13,763 nucleotides of DNA from the NCBI GenBank assembly GCA_013697465.1, contig JACCWU010000056.1, positions 1-13,763 on the forward strand. Direction: 5' to 3'. The notes beneath the pieces are model-generated. The model was not told the origin of the DNA. It did no database searches and was given only the letters and a program-made list of their open reading frames with translations. The stretch is from Actinomycetota bacterium. Its GTDB lineage: Bacteria; Actinomycetota; Thermoleophilia; Gaiellales; Gaiellaceae. A program made the position numbers and the translations under genes. Of this stretch, positions 1 through 6,474 are shown one piece after another (the stretch's first letter is position 1; the number at the start of each line of letters is the position of its first letter).

Positions 1-1
1 C

Positions 2-175
2 GAGAAGCAGTCGATGGTCAACTTCACCGTCCGCGACCTCGACGCGATGCTTGCGCAGCTCAGAGCGGCCGGAGTCGAGGTCGACGACCGGATCGAGGAC
101 GCCGAGTACGGTCGCTTCGGCTGGGCGGCCGATCCCGAGGGGAACCGGATCGAGCTCTGGCAGCCGTCCGGCTGA
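2..175 (+). CDS. VOC (glyoxalase/bleomycin-resistance fold) family protein, 3' end only
   Basis: Only the last 57 residues are visible; the gene enters from the left edge, in the frame whose codons begin at position 2, and stops with TGA at 173-175. The fragment reads as the second half of a vicinal-oxygen-chelate domain: a beta strand (VNFTVRDLDAML), a helix and AGVEV segment, then the characteristic ending with GWAADPEGN followed by IELWQP. In this family the glutamate of the final IELW strand is usually a metal ligand. Members include glyoxalase I, dioxygenases and antibiotic-binding proteins, and the fragment gives no basis for choosing a substrate. The next gene on the same strand starts 35 bp downstream. 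The family call is solid; the specific function is unknown. Confidence 0.85.
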   Translation, partial: EKQSMVNFTVRDLDAMLAQLRAAGVEVDDRIEDAEYGRFGWAADPEGNRIELWQPSG

Positions 176-198
176 ACCGTTACGAGAAGGTCAGGTCA

Positions 199-204
199 TA
201 CTTT
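199..204 (+). promoter_or_regulatory. Candidate -10 box for leaderless transcription of the 116-aa gene
   Basis: TACTTT fits the actinobacterial TANNNT -10 pattern and lies exactly at -12 to -7 relative to the ATG at 211, so transcription would begin at the start codon. No convincing Shine-Dalgarno sequence is present at normal spacing and no clear -35 box is seen. Inferred from position and sequence only. Confidence 0.4.
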
Positions 205-210
205 TCGGCC

Positions 211-561
211 ATGGCCGCCTACTCGGTGAACAGACGCGCCGTGGCACGGGCGAGGAGGCTCATCGAAGCGCGGCAGTACGTTCTCGAGAGCGACTGGGGG
301 GACGTCCAGCCGCGGACCGACGACGAGAACCGCTTCCTGGCATCACACTCGTGGGCCGAGTACGCGGAGTGGCATCTCGGTCTCACCGAGGGGGCCGAGG
401 ACGAGACCAAGGCCCGGTACGGGTTCGTCTACGGAGACTTCCGTCGCATCCACCGGTCGGGCCTGATCGCGTGCGTGTATCGGGCTGCCGAGTGGCGCCA
501 CAAGAACGTCGAGCTCGCGGCTCACAGGCTCCTGCAGCTTCTCGACAAGACGAGGTCCTGA
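211..561 (+). CDS. Conserved-looking hypothetical protein, 116 aa
   Basis: I cannot assign a function. The protein has 116 residues with an Arg-rich N-terminal helix (residues 8-20), then YVLESDW (23-29), a WAEYAEWHLGLTEGA block (about 48-62), ETKARYGFVYGDFRRIHRSG (about 64-83), and a C-terminal helical part with AAEWRHK. I see no signal peptide or membrane segment. The clustered Trp, Tyr and His residues and even codon use suggest a real soluble protein; I recall similar uncharacterised actinobacterial proteins but cannot verify this. The ATG at 211 lacks a good ribosome-binding site but has a TANNNT box at -12 to -7. The frame stays open upstream to the stop of the VOC gene, so a non-ATG start encoding an extra NRYEKVRSYFSA segment is possible. 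It converges on the SnoaL-like gene. Confidence 0.75.
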   Translation: MAAYSVNRRAVARARRLIEARQYVLESDWGDVQPRTDDENRFLASHSWAEYAEWHLGLTEGAEDETKARYGFVYGDFRRIHRSGLIACVYRAAEWRHKNVELAAHRLLQLLDKTRS

Positions 562-566
562 GCTCC

Positions 567-947
567 TCACGAGTCCGAGACCGTCGCGTGCCGGCGCACG
601 ATCTGCCAGCGCCCGTCGCGTCGGACCCAGACATCGGTGATCCGCAGGGCGCCGCTCGCCTCCCGGCCCTCGAGCCGAGCGGTCTGCCGGTAGCGGGAGA
701 CGACGACGGCCATGTTCCCGTAGATCTGGGTGTCGATCTCGTCGTACGAGAACGCGTCGACCTCGTACGCGCCCGCGGCGGCCTCGAGCAGCTCGTCGCG
801 CGCAAGCGTTCCGGCTGCTCCGTCGAGGGTGAACTCCTCCGCCAAAAGCTCGTCCAGCCGCTTCGTGTCGTGCTCCTGGACCGCACGCACGAGCTCGTGT
901 GAGAGTCCGCGAAGCTCACCGGCCACGAACGCGGACGCGGCGGTCAC
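567..947 (-). CDS. SnoaL/DUF4440-like (NTF2-fold) small protein, 126 aa
   Basis: The 126-residue protein has the layout of the NTF2-like superfamily: an N-terminal helical pair (LSHELVRAVQEHDTKRLDELL, about 15-35), a loop ending in EEFTLDG, then beta strands closing with ITDVWVRRDGRWQIV (about 103-117), a typical DUF4440/SnoaL ending. Such proteins are small cone-shaped dimers; some are isomerases or hydrolases and many have no known activity, so the reaction cannot be given. The GTG start at 947 overlaps the gcvPB stop in a GTGA tetranucleotide, with a weak GGAAG just upstream, so it is probably translated by coupling as the last gene of the glycine cleavage operon. A later GTG at 926 is a possible alternative start. 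Its stop lies 5 bp from that of the convergent 116-aa gene. Confidence 0.88.
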   Translation of the reverse strand: MTAASAFVAGELRGLSHELVRAVQEHDTKRLDELLAEEFTLDGAAGTLARDELLEAAAGAYEVDAFSYDEIDTQIYGNMAVVVSRYRQTARLEGREASGALRITDVWVRRDGRWQIVRRHATVSDS

Positions 948-2434
948 TCGACTTCCACGAGCGCGGGGTGCTCCTCGAACAGGTACCGCACGATGGGATG
1001 CTTGGCTGCCCGCACCTCGTCGAGCCTGCGCACCGGTCGGCTGTGGGGTGCTTGGCGCAGCAGCTCCGGCTCGGCGGCGGCTTCCACCACGATTTGACGC
1101 ATCGCGTCGACGAAGCCGTCGAGCCGCTCCTTCGGCTCGGTCTCGGTCGGCTCGATCATGAGCGCCTCCGGGACGACGAGCGGAAAGTAGACCGTCGGCG
1201 GATGGATGCCGTAATCCATCAGCCGCTTCGCCACGTCTAGCGCCGTCACGCCGTGCTCCCGCTTGAGATTTCGAGCCGAGAGCACGAACTCGTGCATGCA
1301 GTGTCGATCGTACGGCAGCTCGTACACGTCGCGGAGCCGGGCGAGCAGGTAGTTCGCGTTCAGGACGGCGACCTCGGACATCTCCTTGAGGCCCGGCCCG
1401 TACGCGCGCATGAACGCGTACGAGCGAACGAACACCCCGAACGGTCCGGCAAATCCCCGAACCCGTCCGATCGACTTCGGGTGGTCGTGATCGAGGCGGT
1501 ACGCATCGGCGTCGCGAACCACGCGGGGAACCGGGAGAAACGGCTCGATCGTGTCTCGCACCGCCACGGGGCCGCCGCCGGGGCCGCCGCCGCCGTGCGG
1601 CTGCGAGAACGTCTTGTGCAGGTTGTAGTGGACGATGTCGAAGCCCATGTCCCCCGGGCGGGAGATCCCGACGACCGCGTTGAGGTTCGCGCCGTCGTAG
1701 TAGAGGAGAGCGCCCGCGTCGTGGAAGATCCGGGCGACCTCCTCGATGCCCTCGTCGAACAGGCCGAGCGTCGAAGGGTTCGTGAGCATGAGTCCCGCGG
1801 TGCGCTCGTCGACCTTCGCGCGCAAGTCGTCGAGGTCGAGATTGCCGCGCGCGTCCGTCTCGACCTTCGCGAGCTTGTAGCCCGCCATCGTCACGCTCGC
1901 TGGGTTCGTCCCGTGCGCCGTGTCGGCCGTGATGATCGTGTCGCGGTCCTCGCCGCGGTCGGCAAAGTACGCGCGCATGAGCATCAGCCCGGTCAGCTCG
2001 CCCTGCGATCCTGCGGCAGGCTGGAGGGTGACGGCGGGCAGGCCGGCGATCTCGGCGAGCATCTCCTGCAGCCGCCACATGAGCTCGAGCGCGCCCTGGG
2101 CGGCCTCGTCTTCCTGATACGGGTGCAGATCGCGGAACCCGGGAAGCCCGGCCAGCCGCTCGTGCACACGAGGGTTGTGCTTCATCGTGCAGGACCCGAG
2201 CGGGTAGAAGCCCGTGTCGACGCCGAACGTGCGGTCGGCGAGCGTCGTGAAATGGCGTACGAGCTCCGGCTCCGAGAGCTCGGGGAGCCGCGGCGGGCTG
2301 GATCGGCGAAGCGCTTCGGGCACCTTCGGCACCGGGAGATCGGGGCGCGGCGGCCGTCCGGCGCGTCGTCCTGGGCGGGATCGCTCGAAGACGAGTGGCG
2401 CATCGGCCCAAGCGCGGCCGGGCTCGCTGGTCAC
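944..2434 (-). CDS. gcvPB: Glycine dehydrogenase (decarboxylating) subunit 2, P-protein
   Basis: This 496-residue subunit carries the pyridoxal-phosphate lysine of the glycine cleavage P-protein. With GcvPA it decarboxylates glycine and passes the aminomethyl group to the lipoyl arm of GcvH, in the cytosol. Diagnostic segments are FYPLGSCTMKHNP (about 76-88), LQPAAGSQGELTGL (137-150), TAHGTNPAS (172-180), YYDGANLNAVVG (245-256) and the cofactor loop NLHKTFSQPHGGGGPG (271-286), where K274 should form the Schiff base. The length is normal for the two-subunit bacterial type. The GTG start overlaps the gcvPA stop as GTGA, with a GAGGTG ribosome-binding site five bases upstream (2440-2445). The open frame extends further upstream to 2737, but that part is gcvPA read out of frame. 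It overlaps the SnoaL-like gene downstream by 4 bp. Confidence 0.97.
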   Translation of the reverse strand: MTSEPGRAWADAPLVFERSRPGRRAGRPPRPDLPVPKVPEALRRSSPPRLPELSEPELVRHFTTLADRTFGVDTGFYPLGSCTMKHNPRVHERLAGLPGFRDLHPYQEDEAAQGALELMWRLQEMLAEIAGLPAVTLQPAAGSQGELTGLMLMRAYFADRGEDRDTIITADTAHGTNPASVTMAGYKLAKVETDARGNLDLDDLRAKVDERTAGLMLTNPSTLGLFDEGIEEVARIFHDAGALLYYDGANLNAVVGISRPGDMGFDIVHYNLHKTFSQPHGGGGPGGGPVAVRDTIEPFLPVPRVVRDADAYRLDHDHPKSIGRVRGFAGPFGVFVRSYAFMRAYGPGLKEMSEVAVLNANYLLARLRDVYELPYDRHCMHEFVLSARNLKREHGVTALDVAKRLMDYGIHPPTVYFPLVVPEALMIEPTETEPKERLDGFVDAMRQIVVEAAAEPELLRQAPHSRPVRRLDEVRAAKHPIVRYLFEEHPALVEVE

Positions 2435-3759
2435 TTGCACACCTCGGCGAGCACGTCGGCGAGGCGGTCGATGTCCTCCGTCGTCCTCTTCTCTGTGAGC
2501 GCCACGAGCAGGACGTCGTCGAGCCCCTCGTAGTCCCGCCCGAGGGCGTACCCGGGGTGCACGCCCTGTTCTCGAGCGCGCCTGATCGTCTCGACGGCGG
2601 GAATCGGCGTGCGGAACGCAACTTCCTTGAACGACGGAGCGTCGAACGCCGGCTCGAGTGGGACGCGCTCGCGGGCGTACTGCGCGAGGGCCATGCACGT
2701 CTCCCCCACCTCGCGCAAGCCCTCCGGCCCGAGCCATGAGAGCGCTGCGAGCCCGGCGAGCGCGAGCAGGGTTTGGTTGGTCGTGATGTTCGACGTCGCC
2801 TTCTCGCGACGGATGTGCTGCTCCCGAGTCTGCAGGGTGAGAACGAAGGCGCGCCGGCCGTCCGCGTCCACCGTCTCCCCGACGATGCGCCCCGGCATCC
2901 GGCGGATGAACTCGCCTCGAGCGGCGAGGAACCCGTAGTGCGGGCCGCCATAGGACGGCCAGTTGCCGGCCGACTGCCCTTCGCCGAGTGCGATATCGCA
3001 GCCGTACGCTCGCGGAGCCTCGAGCACACCCAGCGACATCAGGTCGACGTGCGCAACCGCGAGCGCCCCGGCTTCGCGGGCCGCCTCCGCCAGATCGGGA
3101 GCCGGTTCGAGGTTGCCGAGGAAGTTCGGTTGCTGGAAGAACACGGCGGCGGCATCCGACGCTGCGGCAACTACCTCGTCGGCGTCGGTCACGCCGTCCC
3201 TGTGCGGAACCTCGACCACCTCGAGGCCGAAGCCCGGCGCATAGGTCTTCACGACCTGGCGGACCTGGGGGTTCAGCGCCTCGGCGAGCACGATCTTCCG
3301 CCGGTCGGAGACGTGGCGTGCGACGAAGCAGGCGTCGGCCGCCACTGTCGAGCCGTCGTACCCGGATGCGTTCGAGACGTCCATTCCCGTCAGCTCGCAG
3401 ATGACCGTTTGGTACTCGAACACCGCCTGCAGCACGCCTTGGCTCATCTCCGGCTGGTACGGCGTATACGCCGTGAGGAACTCGCCGCGTGAGAGCACGA
3501 CGTCGGCGACCGACGGCACATAGTGGTCGTAGATGCCCGCGCCGAGGAACGAGAGCTCAGCGCCGGTGTGGACGTTTCGCGCTGCGAGCTCCTCGATGTG
3601 ACGGGCGAGCTCAGGCTCACCCAGCGCAGGCGGCAGATCGAGCTCGCGCCCGAGCCGAACCCCGGGCGGGATCTGCTCGAAGAGCTCCTCGACGGACGAG
3701 ACCCCGATCGCCGCGAGCATCTCCTCGCGATCGGCGTCGGTGACGGAGAGGTAGCTCAC
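2431..3759 (-). CDS. gcvPA: Glycine dehydrogenase (decarboxylating) subunit 1, P-protein
   Basis: A 442-residue subunit, the N-terminal half-equivalent of a single-chain GcvP, which pairs with GcvPB to make the active glycine decarboxylase. Recognisable blocks are FLGAGIYDHYVPSV (71-84), YTPYQPEMSQG (98-108), ELTGMDVSNASGYDGST (122-138) and TREQHIRREKATSNI (311-325), all typical of GcvPA. The catalytic lysine is on the partner subunit. The GTG start at 3759 overlaps the gcvH stop in GTGA; starting here gives SYLSVTDADREEML, the usual GcvPA N-terminus, whereas the longer open frame adds Arg-rich residues that are gcvH read out of frame. The split P-protein occurs in Bacillus and many other bacteria and differs from the fused form in Mycobacterium and Streptomyces. 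Confidence 0.97.
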   Translation of the reverse strand: MSYLSVTDADREEMLAAIGVSSVEELFEQIPPGVRLGRELDLPPALGEPELARHIEELAARNVHTGAELSFLGAGIYDHYVPSVADVVLSRGEFLTAYTPYQPEMSQGVLQAVFEYQTVICELTGMDVSNASGYDGSTVAADACFVARHVSDRRKIVLAEALNPQVRQVVKTYAPGFGLEVVEVPHRDGVTDADEVVAAASDAAAVFFQQPNFLGNLEPAPDLAEAAREAGALAVAHVDLMSLGVLEAPRAYGCDIALGEGQSAGNWPSYGGPHYGFLAARGEFIRRMPGRIVGETVDADGRRAFVLTLQTREQHIRREKATSNITTNQTLLALAGLAALSWLGPEGLREVGETCMALAQYARERVPLEPAFDAPSFKEVAFRTPIPAVETIRRAREQGVHPGYALGRDYEGLDDVLLVALTEKRTTEDIDRLADVLAEVCK

Positions 3760-4151
3760 TGCTCGGCGACGTGTGCGCGGTACGCGGTGGCGTCCAGCAA
3801 TGCGTCGACCTCGGCCGGATCGGACATGCGGATCCGAAGGAGCCAACCCTCGCCGTAGGGGTCTTCGTTCACGGTCTCCGGCTCGTCGGCCGCCTTTTGG
3901 TTCACCTCGAGCACCTCGCCCGACAGCGGCGACACGACGTCGGACACGGCTTTGACGGACTCGACCTCGCCGTAGGCCTCGTCCTTCGACACGGTTGCCC
4001 CCGCCTGGGGCGCCTCGAAGTGCACGAGCTCGCCGAGCGCGTCCTGCGCGAACCAGGTGATCCCGAGGACGGCTTCCTCGCCTTCGATCCGCGCCCAGTC
4101 GTGCTCGGGGTGGTACTTCAGATCGTCCGGGTAGCTCTCCGCTGCCGGCAA
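3756..4151 (-). CDS. gcvH: Glycine cleavage system H protein (lipoyl carrier)
   Basis: A 131-residue lipoyl-domain protein that carries the aminomethyl intermediate from the P-protein to the T-protein and then presents dihydrolipoyl groups to the L-protein. The family signature is complete: YPDDLKYHPEHDWAR near the N-terminus, GITWFAQDALGELV (30-43), and the lipoylation hairpin EVESVKAVSDVVSP, with K67 as the expected lipoylated lysine. The start is a TTG codon, one base after the gcvT stop, supported by a strong AAGGAG ribosome-binding site 7 bases upstream that lies inside the end of gcvT. No better ATG or GTG exists before the conserved N-terminus. The stop overlaps the gcvPA GTG in GTGA. 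Confidence 0.97.
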   Translation of the reverse strand: MPAAESYPDDLKYHPEHDWARIEGEEAVLGITWFAQDALGELVHFEAPQAGATVSKDEAYGEVESVKAVSDVVSPLSGEVLEVNQKAADEPETVNEDPYGEGWLLRIRMSDPAEVDALLDATAYRAHVAEQ

Positions 4152-4152
4152 C

Positions 4153-5205
4153 TCAGCTCTCCTTCCGGTAGATCGGCTTCTTCACGATGCGCGCCCGCCG
4201 CGGCTTGCCGCGGACGTCAACGACGAGCTCCGAGTCTGGCGCGGCGCTCTCGGCCGGGACGTAGCCCATGCCGATCCCACGGTCGAGCATCGGGGAATGT
4301 GTGCCCGAGGTCACCTCGCCGCCTCCTTCGATCGGCATACCCTGCCTCGGCACTGCCTTCTCCTCCATCACGAACGGGACGAGCTTGCGGCCGGGACCGT
4401 CTTCTTTGATCGCCCGCAGCAGCTCGACACCGGTGAAGTCCTTCGCGAGATCGCAGGCCCAGCCGAGCCCCGCCGAGATCGGGTCGGTCTCGGGCGTGAT
4501 GTCGTTCCCGTGCAGGGGGTAGCAGACCTCGAGCCTGAGCGTGTCGCGCGCGCCGAGGCCGCACGGGACGGCTCCGCGCGCGAGCACGCAGTCCCAGAGC
4601 GCAGCCGCATCCTCGGCCGCACAGCAGAGCTCGACCCCGGTCTCGCCCGTGTACCCAGTCCGACAGATCATGACCTCGATCCCTTCGAGCTCGCCCATCG
4701 CGTGCGTGAACGCGGGGGCCTCGGGAAGCTCGAGTCGCTCGAGCGACTGGGGGCCCTGGACGGCGATCAGCCCGTACTCGTCGGAGGCGTCGCGCACCTC
4801 GCTGCCACGCGCCTCGCGCTCCTTCAGCCAGTCGTACCCGGGCTCCCGGTTCGAAGCGTTGACGACGAGCAGGTACTGCCCGTGCGCGAGCCGGTAGGCG
4901 ATGAGGTCGTCCAGGATCCCGCCCTGCTCGTTCGTGAGCAGCGTGTACTGAGCCTCCCCGTCGTCCGCTTTCGCGAGGTCGTTCGAGAGCATCTCCTGGA
5001 GGAACGTGAGTGCCGTCGGCCCTTCCACGTGGAGCTGGCCCATGTGCGACACGTCGAACGCTCCGCAGTCCGAGCGGACGGCGCGGTGCTCCGGGATGAC
5101 CCCCTCGTACTGCACGGGCATCTCCCAGCCGGCGAAGGGGACCATCCGCGCGCCGAGCGAGAGGTGGCGTGCGTAGAGAGGCGTGCGCTTGAGCGTGGCC
5201 TCCAC
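4153..5205 (-). CDS. gcvT: Glycine cleavage system T protein, aminomethyltransferase
   Basis: GcvT takes the aminomethyl group from lipoylated GcvH and, with tetrahydrofolate, makes 5,10-methylene-tetrahydrofolate and ammonia. The 350 residues include LKRTPLYARHLSLGARMVP (5-23), FAGWEMPVQY (24-33), DVSHMGQLHVEG (51-62), NEQGGILDDLIAYR (92-105, holding the conserved folate-site aspartate), CRTGYTGETGVEL (181-193), GLGARDTLRLE (216-226) and a C-terminal barrel domain with GGEVTSGTHSP (295-305). The length is normal. The GTG at 5205 is chosen because conserved residues begin four codons later. No Shine-Dalgarno is seen, but a TAAAGT box sits 7 bases before the GTG, fitting a leaderless start. 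It is the first gene of the gcv operon, 175 bp after ftsZ. Confidence 0.96.
   Translation of the reverse strand: MEATLKRTPLYARHLSLGARMVPFAGWEMPVQYEGVIPEHRAVRSDCGAFDVSHMGQLHVEGPTALTFLQEMLSNDLAKADDGEAQYTLLTNEQGGILDDLIAYRLAHGQYLLVVNASNREPGYDWLKEREARGSEVRDASDEYGLIAVQGPQSLERLELPEAPAFTHAMGELEGIEVMICRTGYTGETGVELCCAAEDAAALWDCVLARGAVPCGLGARDTLRLEVCYPLHGNDITPETDPISAGLGWACDLAKDFTGVELLRAIKEDGPGRKLVPFVMEEKAVPRQGMPIEGGGEVTSGTHSPMLDRGIGMGYVPAESAAPDSELVVDVRGKPRRARIVKKPIYRKES
4159..4164 (-). promoter_or_regulatory. Ribosome-binding site that fixes the TTG start of gcvH
   Basis: AAGGAG read on the minus strand, 7 bases before the TTG at 4151-4149. It lies within the last codons of gcvT (R-K-E-S). Its strength and spacing are the main argument for the unusual TTG start. 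Confidence 0.75.
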
Positions 5206-5212
5206 GACCGCG

Positions 5213-5218
5213 ACTTTA
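5213..5218 (-). promoter_or_regulatory. Candidate -10 box for leaderless transcription of gcvT
   Basis: TAAAGT on the minus strand fits TANNNT and lies 7 bases before the gcvT GTG, which would place the transcription start at or one base before the start codon. I find no convincing -35 box 16-19 bases further upstream. gcvT also lacks a Shine-Dalgarno, which agrees with leaderless expression. Confidence 0.42.
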
Positions 5219-5344
5219 ACGACTGACGACGCGTTCTCCCGCGCCGAGGCGTCTCGCGGCGACAGCCGAACGTCTCCGCCGAGTCGCCCACATAGCCAGA
5301 GCGCGTCGCTGTCCGAGCACCGAGACGGGGAGCGACGACGAACC

Positions 5345-5363
5345 TTGCGGCTCCTAGCCGCAA
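5345..5363 (-). terminator. Possible intrinsic or partial terminator hairpin after ftsZ
   Basis: In the minus-strand transcript TTGCGGCT and AGCCGCAA form a perfect 8-bp stem around a 3-base loop, 18 bases after the ftsZ stop. A proper U-tract is missing (GGTTCGTCG follows), so this may be a weak or factor-assisted terminator, an RNA-stability element, or only a conserved stem. Confidence 0.35.
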
Positions 5364-5384
5364 CGATCCGTGCTCTGCGGCTAG
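5345..5384 (-). promoter_or_regulatory. Two mutually exclusive hairpins between ftsZ and gcvT
   Basis: Three related arms lie in 40 bases. Arm 1 (CTAGCCGCA, 5384-5376 on the transcript) includes the ftsZ TAG stop. Arm 2 (5363-5354) can pair either with arm 1 (9 bp, 13-base loop) or with arm 3 (5352-5345; 8 bp, 3-base loop). A ribosome at the ftsZ stop would cover arm 1 and favour the downstream hairpin. The pairing is visible directly; a regulatory role is inferred. Confidence 0.4.
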
Positions 5385-6445
5385 TTGTCCTTCAGGAAGC
5401 TCGGGATGTCGATCTCGACGTCGGTGACACTCGGGGCCTGGAACGCCGGCCTCGGGGATGTCTCCCCCGCCGTCGACTCGACGCGCCGCCGCCGCGGCCG
5501 GCCGCCGAACCCCGTGGCGATCGCTGTGACGCGCACGTCGTCGCCCATGCTCTCGTCGATCACTGCGCCGAAGATGACGTTCGCATTCGAGTCGGCGGCG
5601 CTGGTGACGACCTCGGCGGCCTCGTTGACCTCGAACAGGCCGAGATCGGGGCCGCCCGTGATGTTGAGAAGAACTCCGGTCGCCCCGTCGAGCGACGTCT
5701 CGAGCAGCGGGGACGAGATGGCAGCCCGTGCTGCCTCGACCGCGCGATTCTCGCCACGCGCGACGCCGATTCCCATCAGCGCCGAGCCCGCCTCGCGCAT
5801 GATCGTGCGCACGTCTGCGAAGTCCAGGTTGACCAGTCCGGGAACGGTGATCAGATCGGTGATCCCCTGCACCCCCTGCCGCAGGATGTCGTCGACCATG
5901 CGAAACGCGTCGGTCACGGGTGTCGACTTCTCCACGACCTGTAACAGCCGATCGTTCTCGATCACGATCAGGGTGTCCACGTTCTCGCGGAGACTCTGAA
6001 TGCCTACCTCGGCCTGCTCGGCCCGGCGCCGGCCCTCGAAGACGAACGGCCGCGTCACGACGCCGACGGTCAGCGCGCTGAGCTCGCGTCCGATCTCCGC
6101 AACCACCGGGGCGCCGCCGGTTCCGGTTCCGCCCCCTTCGCCGGCGGTGACGAAGATCATGTCCGCGCCTTTGAGCGCCTCCTTCAGCTCGTCGCGGCTC
6201 TCGTGGGCGGCTTCGAAGCCGACGCTCGGATCCGCCCCGGCACCGAGGCCTCGAGTCGCCTTCGCGCCGATATGGATCTTCACGTCGGCGTCCGTCATGA
6301 GGAGGGCCTGCGCGTCGGTGTTGACCGCGACGAACTCCACGCCCGACATGCCGGCCTCGACCATGCGACTGACGGCGTTCGTGCCGCCGCCGCCGATGCC
6401 GACGACCTTGATGACTGCGAGGTAGCTGCCGAGTTGATTACTCAT
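5381..6445 (-). CDS. ftsZ: Cell division protein FtsZ (tubulin-like GTPase)
   Basis: FtsZ polymerises with GTP into the cytokinetic ring at midcell and recruits the divisome. The 354 residues include KVVGIGGGGTNAV (13-25), the tubulin signature GGGTGTGG (104-111), the guanine-binding region near NDRLL (164-168), the T7 synergy loop NLDFAD (206-211) that completes GTP hydrolysis in the next subunit, and the C-terminal binding peptide DIPSFLK (346-352). The linker between the globular part and that peptide is only about 30 residues, with an RRRR run at 318-321, so the protein is somewhat short for the family. The ATG at 6445 is preceded by an AGG at weak spacing. A sigma70-like promoter lies upstream in the gap after ftsQ. 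There is no ftsA beside it, as expected in Actinomycetota. Confidence 0.98.
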   Translation of the reverse strand: MSNQLGSYLAVIKVVGIGGGGTNAVSRMVEAGMSGVEFVAVNTDAQALLMTDADVKIHIGAKATRGLGAGADPSVGFEAAHESRDELKEALKGADMIFVTAGEGGGTGTGGAPVVAEIGRELSALTVGVVTRPFVFEGRRRAEQAEVGIQSLRENVDTLIVIENDRLLQVVEKSTPVTDAFRMVDDILRQGVQGITDLITVPGLVNLDFADVRTIMREAGSALMGIGVARGENRAVEAARAAISSPLLETSLDGATGVLLNITGGPDLGLFEVNEAAEVVTSAADSNANVIFGAVIDESMGDDVRVTAIATGFGGRPRRRRVESTAGETSPRPAFQAPSVTDVEIDIPSFLKDN

Positions 6446-6474
6446 CTCTCAACCTGTCTGAAGGTGAAGCTCGC

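Larger units (their letters stand above)
5206..5380. other. Intergenic gap ftsZ-gcvT, 175 bp
   Basis: The longest non-coding stretch in the window. It holds most of the alternative hairpins at its ftsZ side and a candidate leaderless -10 box at its gcvT side. In between I see no open reading frame with coding character and no convincing glycine riboswitch core. Confidence 0.7.

Noticed and set aside
1561..1600. GCC/GGC-rich run in gcvPB as a simple repeat
   Set aside because: It encodes the glycine-rich loop following the PLP lysine (HGGGGPGGGP), which is conserved in the family.
1253..2533. 426-residue plus-strand open frame opposite gcvPB
   Set aside because: It is antisense to clearly conserved coding sequence, has Arg/Val/Glu-rich low-information content and no recognisable domain.
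567..3029. 820-residue open frame on the minus strand
   Set aside because: Only its last 126 residues are a real protein; the rest is gcvPB and gcvPA read out of frame, rich in Arg/Ser/Pro as usual for shadow frames in G+C-rich DNA.
5206..5380. Possible glycine riboswitch upstream of gcvT
   Set aside because: Pieces such as GGGAGA and GGACAG occur on the minus strand, but not in the order or with the conserved core expected of glycine aptamers. A covariance-model scan would settle it.
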